Notes: generated by a model from the letters alone, not told the origin. A DNA stretch of 64,000 bases from Oscillospiraceae bacterium (GCA_015067025.1 SVNC01000001.1:124001-188000); one strand, 5' to 3'; positions 18,379 to 29,093 are shown, counted from the first letter of the stretch. Made by a program: numbers and translations.

Positions 18379-18996
18379 TTATCTTATAAATCCCATCTTT
18401 ATTTTATCTTCAAGAACGGGTTTTTCAAGACTTTCCGCGGCTTCTTTCATTTTAAGGATATAAGCCATATTATTGCCTATATTTCTTGCTATCTGCATAC
18501 CTTCTTCGTCCTTAGCCGCTTCACCGGGTGCGCCACCGTGAATAACGCTCCAGTATCTTGTGGGAGTGATTATCATTTCAGAGAAGAGAAAGTATCTGTT
18601 TATCTCTTCAAGTGCCGCTACACCGCCGCTTCTTCTGAGAGCAACGAGCGCCGCCGCCGCTTTAAATCTCATAGATGCGGAGGATGTAAAGAAAAGTCTG
18701 TCAAGAAAGCTCTTTACAGTACCGTTGATACCTGCATAGTAAACGGGAGAGCCTACTATAAGACCATCAGCCGCTTTTACCTTTTCAGCTATTTCGTTAA
18801 GTCCATCGTTAAATACACATTTACCACCGTTTTTGCCGCAGTAGCCGCAGGCTTTACAGCCGGTAAGATTCATATTACCAATCTGAATAATTTCTGTTTC
18901 AATTCCGTTTTTGTTAAGCTCTTCGCATACTACAGCAAGAGAAGAGTATGTATTGCCCTTTGCTTTAGGACTTCCGTTGATTGCAATTACCTTCAT
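18379..18996 (-). CDS. Flavodoxin-like NAD(P)H-dependent FMN reductase
   Basis: A 205-residue flavoprotein of the multimeric flavodoxin/iron-sulfur flavoprotein group. It begins MKVIAINGSPKAKGNTYSSL, the FMN-phosphate loop; LTGCKACGYCGKNGGKCVFND carries four clustered cysteines that could bind an Fe-S cluster or be redox active; ADGLIVGSPVYYAGINGTVKSFLDR is the second FMN-binding stretch. The role is probably electron transfer or quinone/nitro reduction in the cytoplasm; substrate cannot be read from sequence. Single gene with its own promoter (19036-19064). Confidence 0.85.
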   Translation of the reverse strand: MKVIAINGSPKAKGNTYSSLAVVCEELNKNGIETEIIQIGNMNLTGCKACGYCGKNGGKCVFNDGLNEIAEKVKAADGLIVGSPVYYAGINGTVKSFLDRLFFTSSASMRFKAAAALVALRRSGGVAALEEINRYFLFSEMIITPTRYWSVIHGGAPGEAAKDEEGMQIARNIGNNMAYILKMKEAAESLEKPVLEDKIKMGFIR

Positions 18997-19035
18997 AATG
19001 TTCCCTTTCGTTGTGTAAGTAGAAATTTACTTTAT

Positions 19036-19064
19036 ATTATACTATAACTTTTACCGATTATCAA
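19036..19064 (-). promoter_or_regulatory. Promoter for the flavodoxin-like gene
   Basis: Minus strand: TTGATA, 17-nt spacer, TATAAT, 40 nt upstream of the start. In the rest of the spacer to 19284 only a weak plus-strand promoter is seen (TTGACT, 15 nt, TATAAT at 19114-19140) for the next gene. Confidence 0.65.
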
Positions 19065-19284
19065 CAATAATGCTCTGTTTTTTGTAATTTATTACAAAAA
19101 AACTGTTTCAGAATTGACTTTTGTGATATATTGATATAATTTTTAAAAAAAATAGCACAAAATCGCTTTAGCGTATTGAAACATTATTAATAATGTGTTA
19201 GAATACGATACGAGGATTTTACTGAAAATCTTTTTTAAATAACGGATTTCCCGTATTAAATTTATGTGAAAGGAAATATGCAAA

Positions 19285-21006
19285 ATGGAAAATAACAACC
19301 AGAACGCAAACTGGCAGGAAGCGATCAACGAAATGTCACAGACAGCTTCCGAACAGGTTAATCAGACGGTAGAAAACGTTCAGCAGGCAGCACAGCCTGT
19401 TCAGCCTGAACAGCCTGCACAGCCCCATGCAGAGGCAAACGGATGGTTCACCGCTCCTGACAATCAGAATGTATACGATGCAGGTGACTTTGCAGTATTA
19501 CCTGCAAAGAAAAAGTCAAACAAGACTCTTATCATTGTTCTTGTTATCGTAGCAGCAGCTATCCTTATCGGTGGCGGTATATTCCTGCTTCTCACTATGA
19601 ACAAGTCTTCAGGCTATGAAACACTTGAAAGAAACTACTTCTCAGGTCTTACAGAACAGATTGGCACAGTAACAACACAGACAAAAACCGGTGCAGATAT
19701 GAAGATAACTCTTACTCCCGGTTCTTCAATGACAGGCGGTATGGAGGTTGCTCCTACTGTTCTTAAGGGTAAGGCTTACGCAGATGCTGAAAGTCTAAAG
19801 ACATACGCTGAGCTTACATACGCTGCCGGCGAAGAAGATATTGCTAATTTAAAAACATGGATCGAAAACGAAGTTATCTATGTTCAGATTCCCGAATTAA
19901 CTGATATTATCGTAAAGCTGGATATGAATGAGCTTGCATCAATGATGAACGATCTTCAGGCTGGTGTAGGTAGCTTAGATACTTTTGCTCCTATGATGGA
20001 AAATACTATTGTTCCTTCAAATCCTCTTGCTGGTTATCAGGATATGTTAAACGGTATTGACGAAAAGACTGCTGAAAAGGTGCTCAACATCTTAGCAGAT
20101 GCTTATTTTGACGCAGCAAAGAATTGCACAAAGACAACTTCAGGCACATTACAGTGTGGTGAAGTTTCTATGAACTGTGATATCAACACAATCACATTTA
20201 CAATGAAGGATGCTATGAATTTTATTCTTGCTATCTTAAATAAGGCTGAAGCTGATGCAGATATTATGGAGCTTCTTTCCGCTCTCGGTCTTGATAAGGC
20301 TATGCTTTCAAGTGCAAAGACATACGTTGAAGAAGCCGTAAAGGAAATGCCTGAGGAAACCGCAAAGCAGGTTCTTTTTACAATGACAGTTTACTCAAAG
20401 GGTAAGGATATCGTAGGCAGAATTATCAACGTTGCTGATTCCGCTGAAATAAGACTTATCACAGTAAACGATGGTTCAAAGTTCGCTGTAGAATTTGCTA
20501 TGTCTTCTGACGGTGTTGACAATGTGAAGTTTGTTGCAAGCGGTACTGCAGCAGGTGATAAGTACGATGGTACAGCTACATTGGTTGCAAATGATGAAGC
20601 AGTTATAAATGCTGACTACTCTCTTACAGTGAATGAGTATGTAAATGGTACAATCAATATTACCGGTGTTACAGGCGACGCTTCTTCCGTCTCAAAAATT
20701 GCGATAACAATTGAAGATAGCAAGGACTCAGGTAAGATCGGTATTGACCTTCTCTCAGGTAGTGAATCAATGATGAAACTTGATATCGAAGGTAGCACTA
20801 TCGACTATGTTGACGTTCCTGCTCCCACAGGTACTATTGCGGATATCACAAATCCTGATGATCCCAGTGCCGAAAAGTTCAATGCAGATGTTGAAAACGG
20901 CCTTACAAATATTATGAACAAGCTTTCCGGTCTTGAAAAACCTGACCTCATCGGAGCACTTATCGGTTCTATGGCAGGTGGTATGGGCGGAGCAGATGCC
21001 GCTTAA
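19285..21006 (+). CDS. Single-pass membrane protein of unknown function
   Basis: A 573-residue protein with a disordered Gln/Asn/Pro-rich N-terminus (QPVQPEQPAQP), a positively charged stretch (PAKKKSNK) and one membrane helix (TLIIVLVIVAAAILIGGGIFLLL, about 86-108). With lysines on the N-side, the N-terminus should be cytoplasmic and the remaining 460 residues outside. The outer part is Thr/Asp-rich with alternating beta strands (ADAESLKTYAELTYAAG, GTATLVANDEAVINADYSL). No catalytic motif was recognised. It resembles a class of anchored extracytoplasmic proteins in Ruminococcaceae, but I cannot name its family. Monocistronic; terminator at 21048-21079. Confidence 0.85.
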   Translation: MENNNQNANWQEAINEMSQTASEQVNQTVENVQQAAQPVQPEQPAQPHAEANGWFTAPDNQNVYDAGDFAVLPAKKKSNKTLIIVLVIVAAAILIGGGIFLLLTMNKSSGYETLERNYFSGLTEQIGTVTTQTKTGADMKITLTPGSSMTGGMEVAPTVLKGKAYADAESLKTYAELTYAAGEEDIANLKTWIENEVIYVQIPELTDIIVKLDMNELASMMNDLQAGVGSLDTFAPMMENTIVPSNPLAGYQDMLNGIDEKTAEKVLNILADAYFDAAKNCTKTTSGTLQCGEVSMNCDINTITFTMKDAMNFILAILNKAEADADIMELLSALGLDKAMLSSAKTYVEEAVKEMPEETAKQVLFTMTVYSKGKDIVGRIINVADSAEIRLITVNDGSKFAVEFAMSSDGVDNVKFVASGTAAGDKYDGTATLVANDEAVINADYSLTVNEYVNGTINITGVTGDASSVSKIAITIEDSKDSGKIGIDLLSGSESMMKLDIEGSTIDYVDVPAPTGTIADITNPDDPSAEKFNADVENGLTNIMNKLSGLEKPDLIGALIGSMAGGMGGADAA

Positions 21007-21047
21007 TTGCAAGTGAAGTTTGGACACAATTGAATTCCATATAATCA

Positions 21048-21079
21048 AACGCCATCTTCGGATTTCCGAAGATGGCGTT
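21048..21079 (+). terminator. Strong intrinsic terminator
   Basis: Perfect 14-bp stem AACGCCATCTTCGG/CCGAAGATGGCGTT with loop ATTT, followed by ATTTTGTTG. Confidence 0.9.
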
Positions 21080-21100
21080 ATTTTGTTGTAATTTAAATTG

Positions 21101-21223
21101 TTGTTTGCGGTGTGCCATTGAACTAAAGATCGTCGCAGTCTGTTGGACTACTGCCGCAAAGGCGGAACCGCCAACGGTGGCACACCGCCAACAACGCCGC
21201 TGCGGAAAAATTCCACAACGGCG
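21101..21223. repeat. GC-rich structured intergenic element
   Basis: A 17-nt arm (TTGTTTGCGGTGTGCCA) at 21101-21117 pairs with 21178-21194 with one mismatch. Between them, GGCGGAACCGCC forms a self-complementary core. A second, imperfect hairpin (13 positions, two mismatches, loop AAA) spans about 21194-21223. The GC content is visibly higher than in the flanking sequence. It could be a REP/MITE-like repeat or a transcript 3' structure; only one copy is in this window. Confidence 0.55.
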
Positions 21224-21258
21224 ATGTCGGTGTATTAAGATATGAGGTATATCAGAAG

Positions 21259-23001
21259 TTAGCTTATGTACTTTTCACGATATTCATTGTAAAGACGGTC
21301 AAAGTGTTTATTGTCCTGCTTTACTGTTCTTAAGGATTCGTGAAGGTTGAGGTTATTTGCCGCTGAGTCGATCAAGCATCCTGCAATGTTGGAGCAATGG
21401 TCGGATATTCTTTCAAGGTTTGTAAGAATGTCTGACCATACAAAGCCCATTTCTATACTGCAAGAGCCCTGCTGTAAACGGAGGATATGTTCTGAACGCA
21501 TATTTTCCTTCATTTCATCAATAACCTCTTCGAGGGGTTCTATAGCAATTGCTGATTTAACATCATTGTCTACAAACGCTTTTATCGACAGATCAAGTAT
21601 ATCAGATACAGCTTCAGTAAGCTTTCTCAGTTCGCTTGTAGCATTTTCTGAGAACGCAAGCTCCTTGTCGGACATTTCTTTTGCGGAGTCTGCGAGATTT
21701 GTTGCATGGTCAGAAATTCTCTCAAAGTCGCCGATTGCTTTAAGTAGCATCGCCGCTTCAGCACTGTCAGCGGCGTTTATCTGAACTGTACTGAGCTTTA
21801 CAAGATAAGTTGCTACAATATCTTCATAGTGGTCGGTCTTGTCCTCAAGCTCTCTTACCGCATTTTCTGTTTCTGCTGAGTAATGCCACAGACAATTAAA
21901 GCTTTCCTTGACAGAATCGACTGCGTGTTTTGCCATTTCCTGTACAACGTTGTGACATCTTTCAAGAGCAACAGCAGGAGTAGTGATAAGTCTTTCGTCA
22001 AGCTCAACGATCTTTTCGGGAACCTTCGTTTCAGGGATAAGCTTGTATGCTAACTTCTCCAGTAATGACGCCATAGGGAGAAGAAGTAGTGTACAAAGTA
22101 TATTGAATGCAGAGTGGGCTATCGCTATACCGGCCATATCCGCGGACTTATCGAAAAGAGCAGGAGCAAATATAAAATCTACTATAGTGAAAACAGAAAG
22201 CCATACAACAGCACCGATTACGTTAAATGATAAATGTACCAAAGCCGCACGCTTTGCGTTTCTGTTTGTTCCGAAGGAGGAAAGTATTGCTGTGATACAA
22301 GTACCTATGTTCTGACCCATTATGATCGGTATTGCCGCACCAAAGGAAACCTGACCTGTAACTGCAAGAGCCTGTAAGATACCGACAGAAGCAGAGGATG
22401 ACTGAATAACAGCAGTTAGTAAAGCACCTGCTAAAACTCCGAGAACAGGATTTTTAAACATTATAAAAAGCTGCTGGAATTCGGGGACGTTCGCAAGCCC
22501 TGAAACCGCATCTGTCATTATGCTCATACCGAACATCAGCACTGCAAATCCAAGGAGAATTGTGCCTATGTCCTTTTTTTTCGTGTCCTTGCAGAACATA
22601 TAAAGTGCAATACCGAATAACGCAAGCACGGGTGTAAAGGACATCGGTTTTAAAAGCTGTAAAACAATGTTGTCGTCTGAAATTCCGCCAAGGCTCAATA
22701 TCCAGGCCGTAACCGTAGTACCGATATTGGCACCCATAATTACGCCGATAGCCTGCTTTAAGGTCATCAGATTTGAATTTACAAAGCCTACTACCATAAC
22801 CGTAGTAGCTGATGAGCTCTGAATGATCGAGGTAACGCCAAGACCTGTAAGAAGTCCCTTGAGTCTGTTGCCTGTGAGCTTTCCAAGAAGGGATTTAAGC
22901 TTTCCGCCTGCTCTTCTTTCAAGAGCATCTCCCATAACGCTCATACCGAAGAGGAAAAGACATAATCCCCCGATGAGAGTAAGCACGTCAAAAATAGTCA
23001 T
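21259..23001 (-). CDS. Na/Pi cotransporter family protein with PhoU-like tail
   Basis: Predicted sodium-dependent phosphate transporter (NptA/YjbB-like). The N-terminal ~310 residues hold eight or so membrane segments and two copies of the Na/Pi signature (GLGVTSIIQSSSATTVMVVGFVN; ALLTAVIQSSSASVGILQAL), each with the QSSSA motif. The C-terminal 230 residues are a cytoplasmic helical PhoU-like domain (LEDKTDHYEDIVATYLVKL, DFERISDHATNLADSAKEM, LERISDHCSNIAG). Length of 580 is usual for this fused form. It has no phosphate-specific neighbours here. The stop lies just beyond the structured element 21101-21223. Confidence 0.92.
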   Translation of the reverse strand: MTIFDVLTLIGGLCLFLFGMSVMGDALERRAGGKLKSLLGKLTGNRLKGLLTGLGVTSIIQSSSATTVMVVGFVNSNLMTLKQAIGVIMGANIGTTVTAWILSLGGISDDNIVLQLLKPMSFTPVLALFGIALYMFCKDTKKKDIGTILLGFAVLMFGMSIMTDAVSGLANVPEFQQLFIMFKNPVLGVLAGALLTAVIQSSSASVGILQALAVTGQVSFGAAIPIIMGQNIGTCITAILSSFGTNRNAKRAALVHLSFNVIGAVVWLSVFTIVDFIFAPALFDKSADMAGIAIAHSAFNILCTLLLLPMASLLEKLAYKLIPETKVPEKIVELDERLITTPAVALERCHNVVQEMAKHAVDSVKESFNCLWHYSAETENAVRELEDKTDHYEDIVATYLVKLSTVQINAADSAEAAMLLKAIGDFERISDHATNLADSAKEMSDKELAFSENATSELRKLTEAVSDILDLSIKAFVDNDVKSAIAIEPLEEVIDEMKENMRSEHILRLQQGSCSIEMGFVWSDILTNLERISDHCSNIAGCLIDSAANNLNLHESLRTVKQDNKHFDRLYNEYREKYIS

Positions 23002-23102
23002 ATACTTTTCTTTCCTTTTTTACTTTTCTTTTTCATCACTTTGTGTCCATAATGATTATAACATTTTTTCGGCAAAGACGGGGTTAAGAAAAAAATAAAC
23101 GA

Positions 23103-23132
23103 CCGTTGCAAAGATAATAATCTTTACAACGG
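23103..23132 (-). terminator. Terminator of the KdpDE-like pair
   Basis: Thirteen-position stem with one mismatch (CCGTTGTAAAGAT on the minus strand, loop of four), followed by TCGTTTATTTTTTTC. Confidence 0.8.
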
Positions 23133-23138
23133 CTTATG

Positions 23139-23849
23139 TCAGTTCTTATCACTATTCATACGATATCCTACTCCAAGCTCGTTTATGATGTAGCTTTTAT
23201 CTCCCGGCTTTATACCGAATTTCTTACGGATATTAGCCATATTTACCTGCAATTTTTTTATACTACCTTCATCGGGATATCCCCATATAGTCTTTATTAT
23301 TGCACTATAGGTCATCATCTTGCCCGAATATTCGGATAATAATGCCACTATGTTGTATTCTGTCTGTGTGAGTTTTATCTCGTTGCCGCCTATGAATATC
23401 TGTCTTGCGTCATAGTCGATTACCATGTCACCCAGAATGAATTTGCCTCCGGGCAATTTGCCTTCCTCTGAACAATGACGATTGTTGCGAAGTGCAGAAC
23501 GTACTCTTGCAAGAAGTTCTGCAGAACCGAAGGGCTTTGTTATATAGTCGTTTGCACCCATATCAAGAGCTTCAACCTTATCATGCTCGTCAGTTCGTGC
23601 AGATAATATGATTATCGGAGTAAGTGATTCGTTTCTTACATAATTTAAAAGCTCCAGCCCGTTTTTATCAGGCAACCCCAGATCAAGTATTATAAGATCG
23701 GGCATGTGAGAAGCAAACATAGTTTCTGCCTCTTTGCAGGTGGTGGCTGTTATTACTCGGTATTCTGAAGCTTCAAGCATCGTGCTGACAAGATTTCTGA
23801 TGTTGCTTTCATCTTCTACTAAAAGGATTTTATATTTGTTGTTGTTCAT
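23139..23849 (-). CDS. OmpR/KdpE-type response regulator
   Basis: A 236-residue transcription regulator. The receiver domain carries the acidic pair (LLVEDE), the phospho-acceptor Asp in LIILDLGLPD, the Thr/Ser site (IILSARTDEHD) and Lys (ITKPFG). A C-terminal winged helix follows (RQIFIGGNEIKLTQTEYNIVALLSEYSGKMMTYSAIIKTIWG). It is closest in style to KdpE, which controls potassium uptake. It follows the sensor kinase gene by 12 nt. No kdpFABC genes lie in the window, so its targets are not visible. Confidence 0.9.
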   Translation of the reverse strand: MNNNKYKILLVEDESNIRNLVSTMLEASEYRVITATTCKEAETMFASHMPDLIILDLGLPDKNGLELLNYVRNESLTPIIILSARTDEHDKVEALDMGANDYITKPFGSAELLARVRSALRNNRHCSEEGKLPGGKFILGDMVIDYDARQIFIGGNEIKLTQTEYNIVALLSEYSGKMMTYSAIIKTIWGYPDEGSIKKLQVNMANIRKKFGIKPGDKSYIINELGVGYRMNSDKN

Positions 23850-23861
23850 AGCAAGCCTTTC

Positions 23862-24920
23862 TTACATATTCCCGGTATTATCTTCAATATCAAGTGAGAA
23901 GCGGAATACCGCACCGCCTGATTTTAAATTTTCTGCCTTTATATCTCCGCCGTGTGCCTTTATGATAGTGGCACATACCGAAAGTCCTATCCCTGCATTT
24001 CGTTTCTGGCTGTCAACCATTTCAGGTTTCGTGTTGTAAAGCCCGGTAAATATCTTATCGAGTTTTTCGTGACTTATTCCACATCCGTTGTCCTTTATTT
24101 CAAATATAGCGTTGTTTCCCAGTATAAATACTTTTAAAGCAAGCTCAGTCATACCCTTAGCGTGCTGAACGGCATTTTCAAGTATATTCACAAGTACCTG
24201 TTCTATAAGCATCGAATCCATTGGGATTATAACGATATCGTCAGGTATATCTATATTTATATTCTGATCGGGGTATCGCTTTTTAAATTTCTGTATGACT
24301 GAATCTATCAGCTCGTCCAATACTGTAGGAGCTTTTATTATTTCTACGTTTCCGCTGTCGATTTTAGTGATAGAAAGCAGATTTTCCACCATTCTTACAA
24401 GCCATTCAGAGTCTTCTTTTACGCCTTTAAGCATATTTTCCTTCTGTTCATCAGAAAGATTTTTTTCTTCAAGCAGGGCAGAGGTGGAGCTATAGATAGT
24501 GGTCAGTGGTGTACGCAGATCATGAGATACCGCTCTTAAAAGATTTGCTCTCATTCGTTCCTTTTCGCTTTCTGCCTTTATCATTTCATGACGTCTTACC
24601 TTTGTGGTGAGAGCACTTGTCAGTATAGATATTGTTATCATTACAATACCTGAAACTAAGTTTTTAAAAATCAGAAAGTTTACCTCGAAGAAAGGGAAGG
24701 TGAAAGCGTAGTTTACAGCCACAGTGCCTATCACTGATGCGATGATACCATAGACGTAACCGTTAGTGGTAAGAGAGATAAGAAATACGGCAAATACGAA
24801 AATTGTAGTTATATGTTCTTCAATCTGCAGAAGATTGTGTATCACAAGACATAAAGCAAAGCATAATACCAACGTTGATACAGTTATAAGTATGTCCTTG
24901 ATGATCTGTTTCGATTTCAC
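23862..24920 (-). CDS. Short KdpD-like sensor histidine kinase
   Basis: A 352-residue kinase. The N-terminal third has four membrane helices (about 10-30, 35-60, 60-85, 90-110) of the DUF4118 type found in KdpD. Then come HisKA with the phospho-acceptor (RAVSHDLRTPLTTIYSS), and HATPase motifs (ILENAVQHAKG, IKDNGCGI, GIGLSVCATIIKAHGG). Full KdpD is about 900 residues and begins with KdpD and USP domains; both are absent here, so c-di-AMP or K+ sensing through those parts is not possible. It starts with GTG at 24920 after AAGGGGG. Confidence 0.9.
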   Translation of the reverse strand: MKSKQIIKDILITVSTLVLCFALCLVIHNLLQIEEHITTIFVFAVFLISLTTNGYVYGIIASVIGTVAVNYAFTFPFFEVNFLIFKNLVSGIVMITISILTSALTTKVRRHEMIKAESEKERMRANLLRAVSHDLRTPLTTIYSSTSALLEEKNLSDEQKENMLKGVKEDSEWLVRMVENLLSITKIDSGNVEIIKAPTVLDELIDSVIQKFKKRYPDQNINIDIPDDIVIIPMDSMLIEQVLVNILENAVQHAKGMTELALKVFILGNNAIFEIKDNGCGISHEKLDKIFTGLYNTKPEMVDSQKRNAGIGLSVCATIIKAHGGDIKAENLKSGGAVFRFSLDIEDNTGNM

Positions 24921-24991
24921 GATAATTCCCCCTTTGTGTGTCTATTTTATAATTATATCATAATTGGGGTTAAGATGCAGTAAATAATAAA

Positions 24992-25016
24992 AAATTCCGC
25001 CGAAAAGGCGGAATTT
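24992..25016 (-). terminator. Terminator of the obg-mrnC-yitT-yebC run
   Basis: Perfect 10-bp stem AAATTCCGCC/GGCGGAATTT, loop of five; on the minus strand the stem runs into TTTTTTATTATT. Confidence 0.88.
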
Positions 25017-25021
25017 CAATA

Positions 25022-25756
25022 TTATTCATTCATTTCCCAGTTATGCCATACGTTCTGTACGTCATCGTTATCCTCTAACATATCAAGAAGCAGACCCATC
25101 TTCTTGATGTGATCTTCATCAGTAAGAACCGTATATGTAGAAGGCACCTGTTCAGCTTCAGCGGATACTACCTTGTAGCCCATATCTGTAAGAGCCTTTG
25201 CTACCTCGCCTACAGTCTTGGGGTCGGTTGTGATTTCTACACAGCCATCTTCAAAGCTGAAATCGTCGCCGCCTGCTTCGAGAATATCTTCCATTGCCTT
25301 GTCTTCGTCAATGTCGCCATCCTCGTTGTCAAGTACGATGATACCCTGAAGGGAGAACATAAAGGATACGCAACCACTTGTACCCATATTGCCACCGAAC
25401 TTGTCGAAATAGTGACGGATTTCGCCGGCAGTTCTGTTTCTGTTATCTGTGAGGCAGTCAACGATAACTGCTACACCGTTAGGACCGTAGCCTTCATATA
25501 CACAGTTTTCGTAGTCGCTCTTTTCGCCTTCACCGGCAGCCTTCTTGATAAGTCTGTCAATGTTGTCGTTGGGGATGTTGTTTGACTTTGCCTTCTGAAT
25601 AAGTGTAGCAAGCTTTGAGTTGTTGTCGGGGTCGGGACCGCCTTCCTTTATAGCAACGATGATCTCACGGCTTATCTTTGTGAATATCTTTGCTCTTGCA
25701 CCGTCCTTTTCACCCTTTTTTCTCTTAATGGTACTCCATTTTGAATGTCCTGACAT
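25022..25756 (-). CDS. yebC: YebC/PmpR family protein
   Basis: A 244-residue member of the widespread YebC/TACO1 family, acting as transcription regulators or, as shown for some members, in translation of proline-rich stretches. The N-terminus MSGHSKWSTIKRKKGEKDGARAKIFTKI is the family signature, followed by GGPDPDNNSKLATLIQKAKSNNIPNDNIDR and GYGPNGVAVIVD. Length is typical. It is the last gene of a run with yitT, mrnC and obg, and is followed by a terminator. Confidence 0.95.
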   Translation of the reverse strand: MSGHSKWSTIKRKKGEKDGARAKIFTKISREIIVAIKEGGPDPDNNSKLATLIQKAKSNNIPNDNIDRLIKKAAGEGEKSDYENCVYEGYGPNGVAVIVDCLTDNRNRTAGEIRHYFDKFGGNMGTSGCVSFMFSLQGIIVLDNEDGDIDEDKAMEDILEAGGDDFSFEDGCVEITTDPKTVGEVAKALTDMGYKVVSAEAEQVPSTYTVLTDEDHIKKMGLLLDMLEDNDDVQNVWHNWEMNE

Positions 25757-25774
25757 GATTATTTCTCCTTTTAA

Positions 25775-26632
25775 TTATTGCTTGTTTAAATCTATAAATC
25801 CATTACCAAGTACCTCTTTGGCACTGGCTATAATCATAAATGATGAGCTGTCAATTTCCTTTACAAAGCGTCTGAACTTTGCATATTCGTTCTTTCTTAC
25901 TGCACAGCATATTACCTTTGTAGCCTTACCGCTGAAACCTCCTTCAGCGTCAAGGAAGGTAACACCTCTGCCGTTTTCGATAAATTTCTTTGCAATCTCT
26001 TCATGCTTATCAGAGAATACCAGCAGCATTTTTCCTTCCATACCGCCATAGATAATAACGTCCATCACCCTCGATGAGATGAATATGGCGATAATTGCGT
26101 AAAGACCTGCTTCAATTTCTCTGAACACAAGCATTGATGCACCTATTACAATGCAGTCGGTGATAAAGGTGATAACGCCAAGGCTTGCTGATTGCAGTTT
26201 CTTGTTTATCAGCTTGTTTACAATATCCGAGCCGCCTGAGGTAGCTTCTCTTGAATAGGTAAGTCCAAGTCCTGTACCCATAAGCAGACCGCCGAATATT
26301 GCGGCAAGAATTCTGTCGCCCTCATAGTGAGGAAGGTTTGCAAATATAAAGTCAACCGCCAAGGTAACGGTAACAACAGATATCAACGTTTTACCGATAA
26401 GCTTCTTTCCGAGGAAGATAAATCCTAATATCAGTAGCGGTATGTTAAGACCTAAATAGAAAATACCTTCGTTAAGCCCCGTAAGATAAGATAATGCAAC
26501 CGAAATGCCTGAAACGCCACCGGGTGCAATATTATTAGGTGATACAAAGCTTTCAAGTCCGCAGGCGAATATGATGCCTGCAACTATTATTATAAGAAAA
26601 TCGACTATAGTCCGCATTACTTTGGATCTCAT
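25775..26632 (-). CDS. YitT family membrane protein
   Basis: A 285-residue protein with five membrane helices (about 10-28, 45-70, 80-105, 110-130, 150-175) and a C-terminal soluble DUF2179 domain (about 215-280: MLLVFSDKHEEIAKKFIENGRGVTFLDAEGGFSGKATKVICCAVRKNEYAKFRRFVKEID). It fits the YitT/DUF161 family, whose transport role is not settled. AGGAGC precedes the ATG. It lies between mrnC and yebC with short gaps. Confidence 0.9.
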   Translation of the reverse strand: MRSKVMRTIVDFLIIIVAGIIFACGLESFVSPNNIAPGGVSGISVALSYLTGLNEGIFYLGLNIPLLILGFIFLGKKLIGKTLISVVTVTLAVDFIFANLPHYEGDRILAAIFGGLLMGTGLGLTYSREATSGGSDIVNKLINKKLQSASLGVITFITDCIVIGASMLVFREIEAGLYAIIAIFISSRVMDVIIYGGMEGKMLLVFSDKHEEIAKKFIENGRGVTFLDAEGGFSGKATKVICCAVRKNEYAKFRRFVKEIDSSSFMIIASAKEVLGNGFIDLNKQ

Positions 26633-26665
26633 AAAAAAGCTCCTTTTTTTGTTTATGTAGCTGTT

Positions 26666-28341
<1,676 letters not shown>

Positions 28342-28390
28342 CTAATATCATCCTTTCTTTTAAACAGCAGTGCTTAAAATTCATTAATTT

Positions 28391-28420
28391 ATTGTATGCG
28401 GAAAATATCCCGTCATACAA
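28391..28420 (-). promoter_or_regulatory. Promoter-like palindrome upstream of obg
   Basis: Minus strand: TTGTAT, 18-nt spacer, TACAAT. The site is itself a palindrome: TTGTATG and CATACAA arms 15 nt apart, so a regulator could bind over the promoter. Confidence 0.45.
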
Positions 28421-28427
28421 CAAAAAA

Positions 28428-28445
28428 GGCGAGTATATACCCGCC
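28428..28445 (-). terminator. Terminator after rpmA
   Basis: Minus strand GGCGGGTATATACTCGCC (one G-T pair) followed by TTTTTTGTTG. Confidence 0.8.
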
Positions 28446-28460
28446 TTGATTTCGTATAGA

Positions 28461-28739
28461 TTAGTCAGCGTATACGCTAACCTGCTTGCGGTCCTTACCA
28501 CGACGCTCAAACTTAACCTTACCGCTTGTTAAAGCAAATAGTGTATCATCAGAGCCACGGCCAACGTTGTTACCGGGGTGGATGTGTGTACCTCTCTGGC
28601 GAACGAGGATGTTGCCTGCTAAAACATACTGACCGTCTGCACGCTTAACGCCAAGTCTCTTGGACTCGCTGTCACGGCCGTTCTTTGTTGAACCCATACC
28701 TTTTTTATGAGCAAAGTGCTGTAAGCTGATTTTAATCAT
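28461..28739 (-). CDS. rpmA: 50S ribosomal protein L27 with cleavable N-terminus
   Basis: Large-subunit protein near the peptidyl-transferase centre. The sequence starts [24 protein letters not shown]. In Firmicutes the segment before Ala-(Ser/His)-Lys-Lys-Gly is removed by the Prp protease; here cleavage is expected between Phe9 and Ala10. The rest ([25 protein letters not shown]) is standard L27. It sits directly after prp, its processing enzyme, and before a terminator. Confidence 0.96.
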   Translation of the reverse strand: MIKISLQHFAHKKGMGSTKNGRDSESKRLGVKRADGQYVLAGNILVRQRGTHIHPGNNVGRGSDDTLFALTSGKVKFERRGKDRKQVSVYAD

Positions 28740-28766
28740 AGTAATTTTCCTTTCTGATCGTAACGA

Positions 28767-29087
28767 TCACTGTACTGTGCGGACCATTATATGTCCATAA
28801 TCTTCTTCAAGAAGTGTAAGATGTGCACGAAATGAATCTAACATAATGCAGGCGTCCTTGTTATAAGGTTCTTTAAGCTCTAAATATGCATATCCGATAT
28901 TCTTGTGATTGATATCCACGTCAGCCTGTGCCTTTATAAAATCTGTTATCGTGTTTACTGTAAGCATTATCGCACTTGATACACCTGCACAGATTATATC
29001 CTGTCCATTGTCGGCATATCCTGCGTGACCCTTTATAGTAAAACCGATTATGTCATTTCCGCACTTTCTGAAATCTGCTTTGATCAT
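28767..29087 (-). CDS. prp: Ribosomal-processing cysteine protease Prp
   Basis: A 106-residue cysteine protease that removes the N-terminal extension of L27. The catalytic His lies in IKGHAGYADNGQD and the Cys in DIICAGVSSAIMLTVNT, matching the family H-x(11)-C pattern. It is placed between rplU and rpmA, the conserved location, seven nt after rplU. Presence of both enzyme and extended substrate supports active processing. Confidence 0.93.
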   Translation of the reverse strand: MIKADFRKCGNDIIGFTIKGHAGYADNGQDIICAGVSSAIMLTVNTITDFIKAQADVDINHKNIGYAYLELKEPYNKDACIMLDSFRAHLTLLEEDYGHIMVRTVQ

Positions 29088-29093
29088 AAAGAC

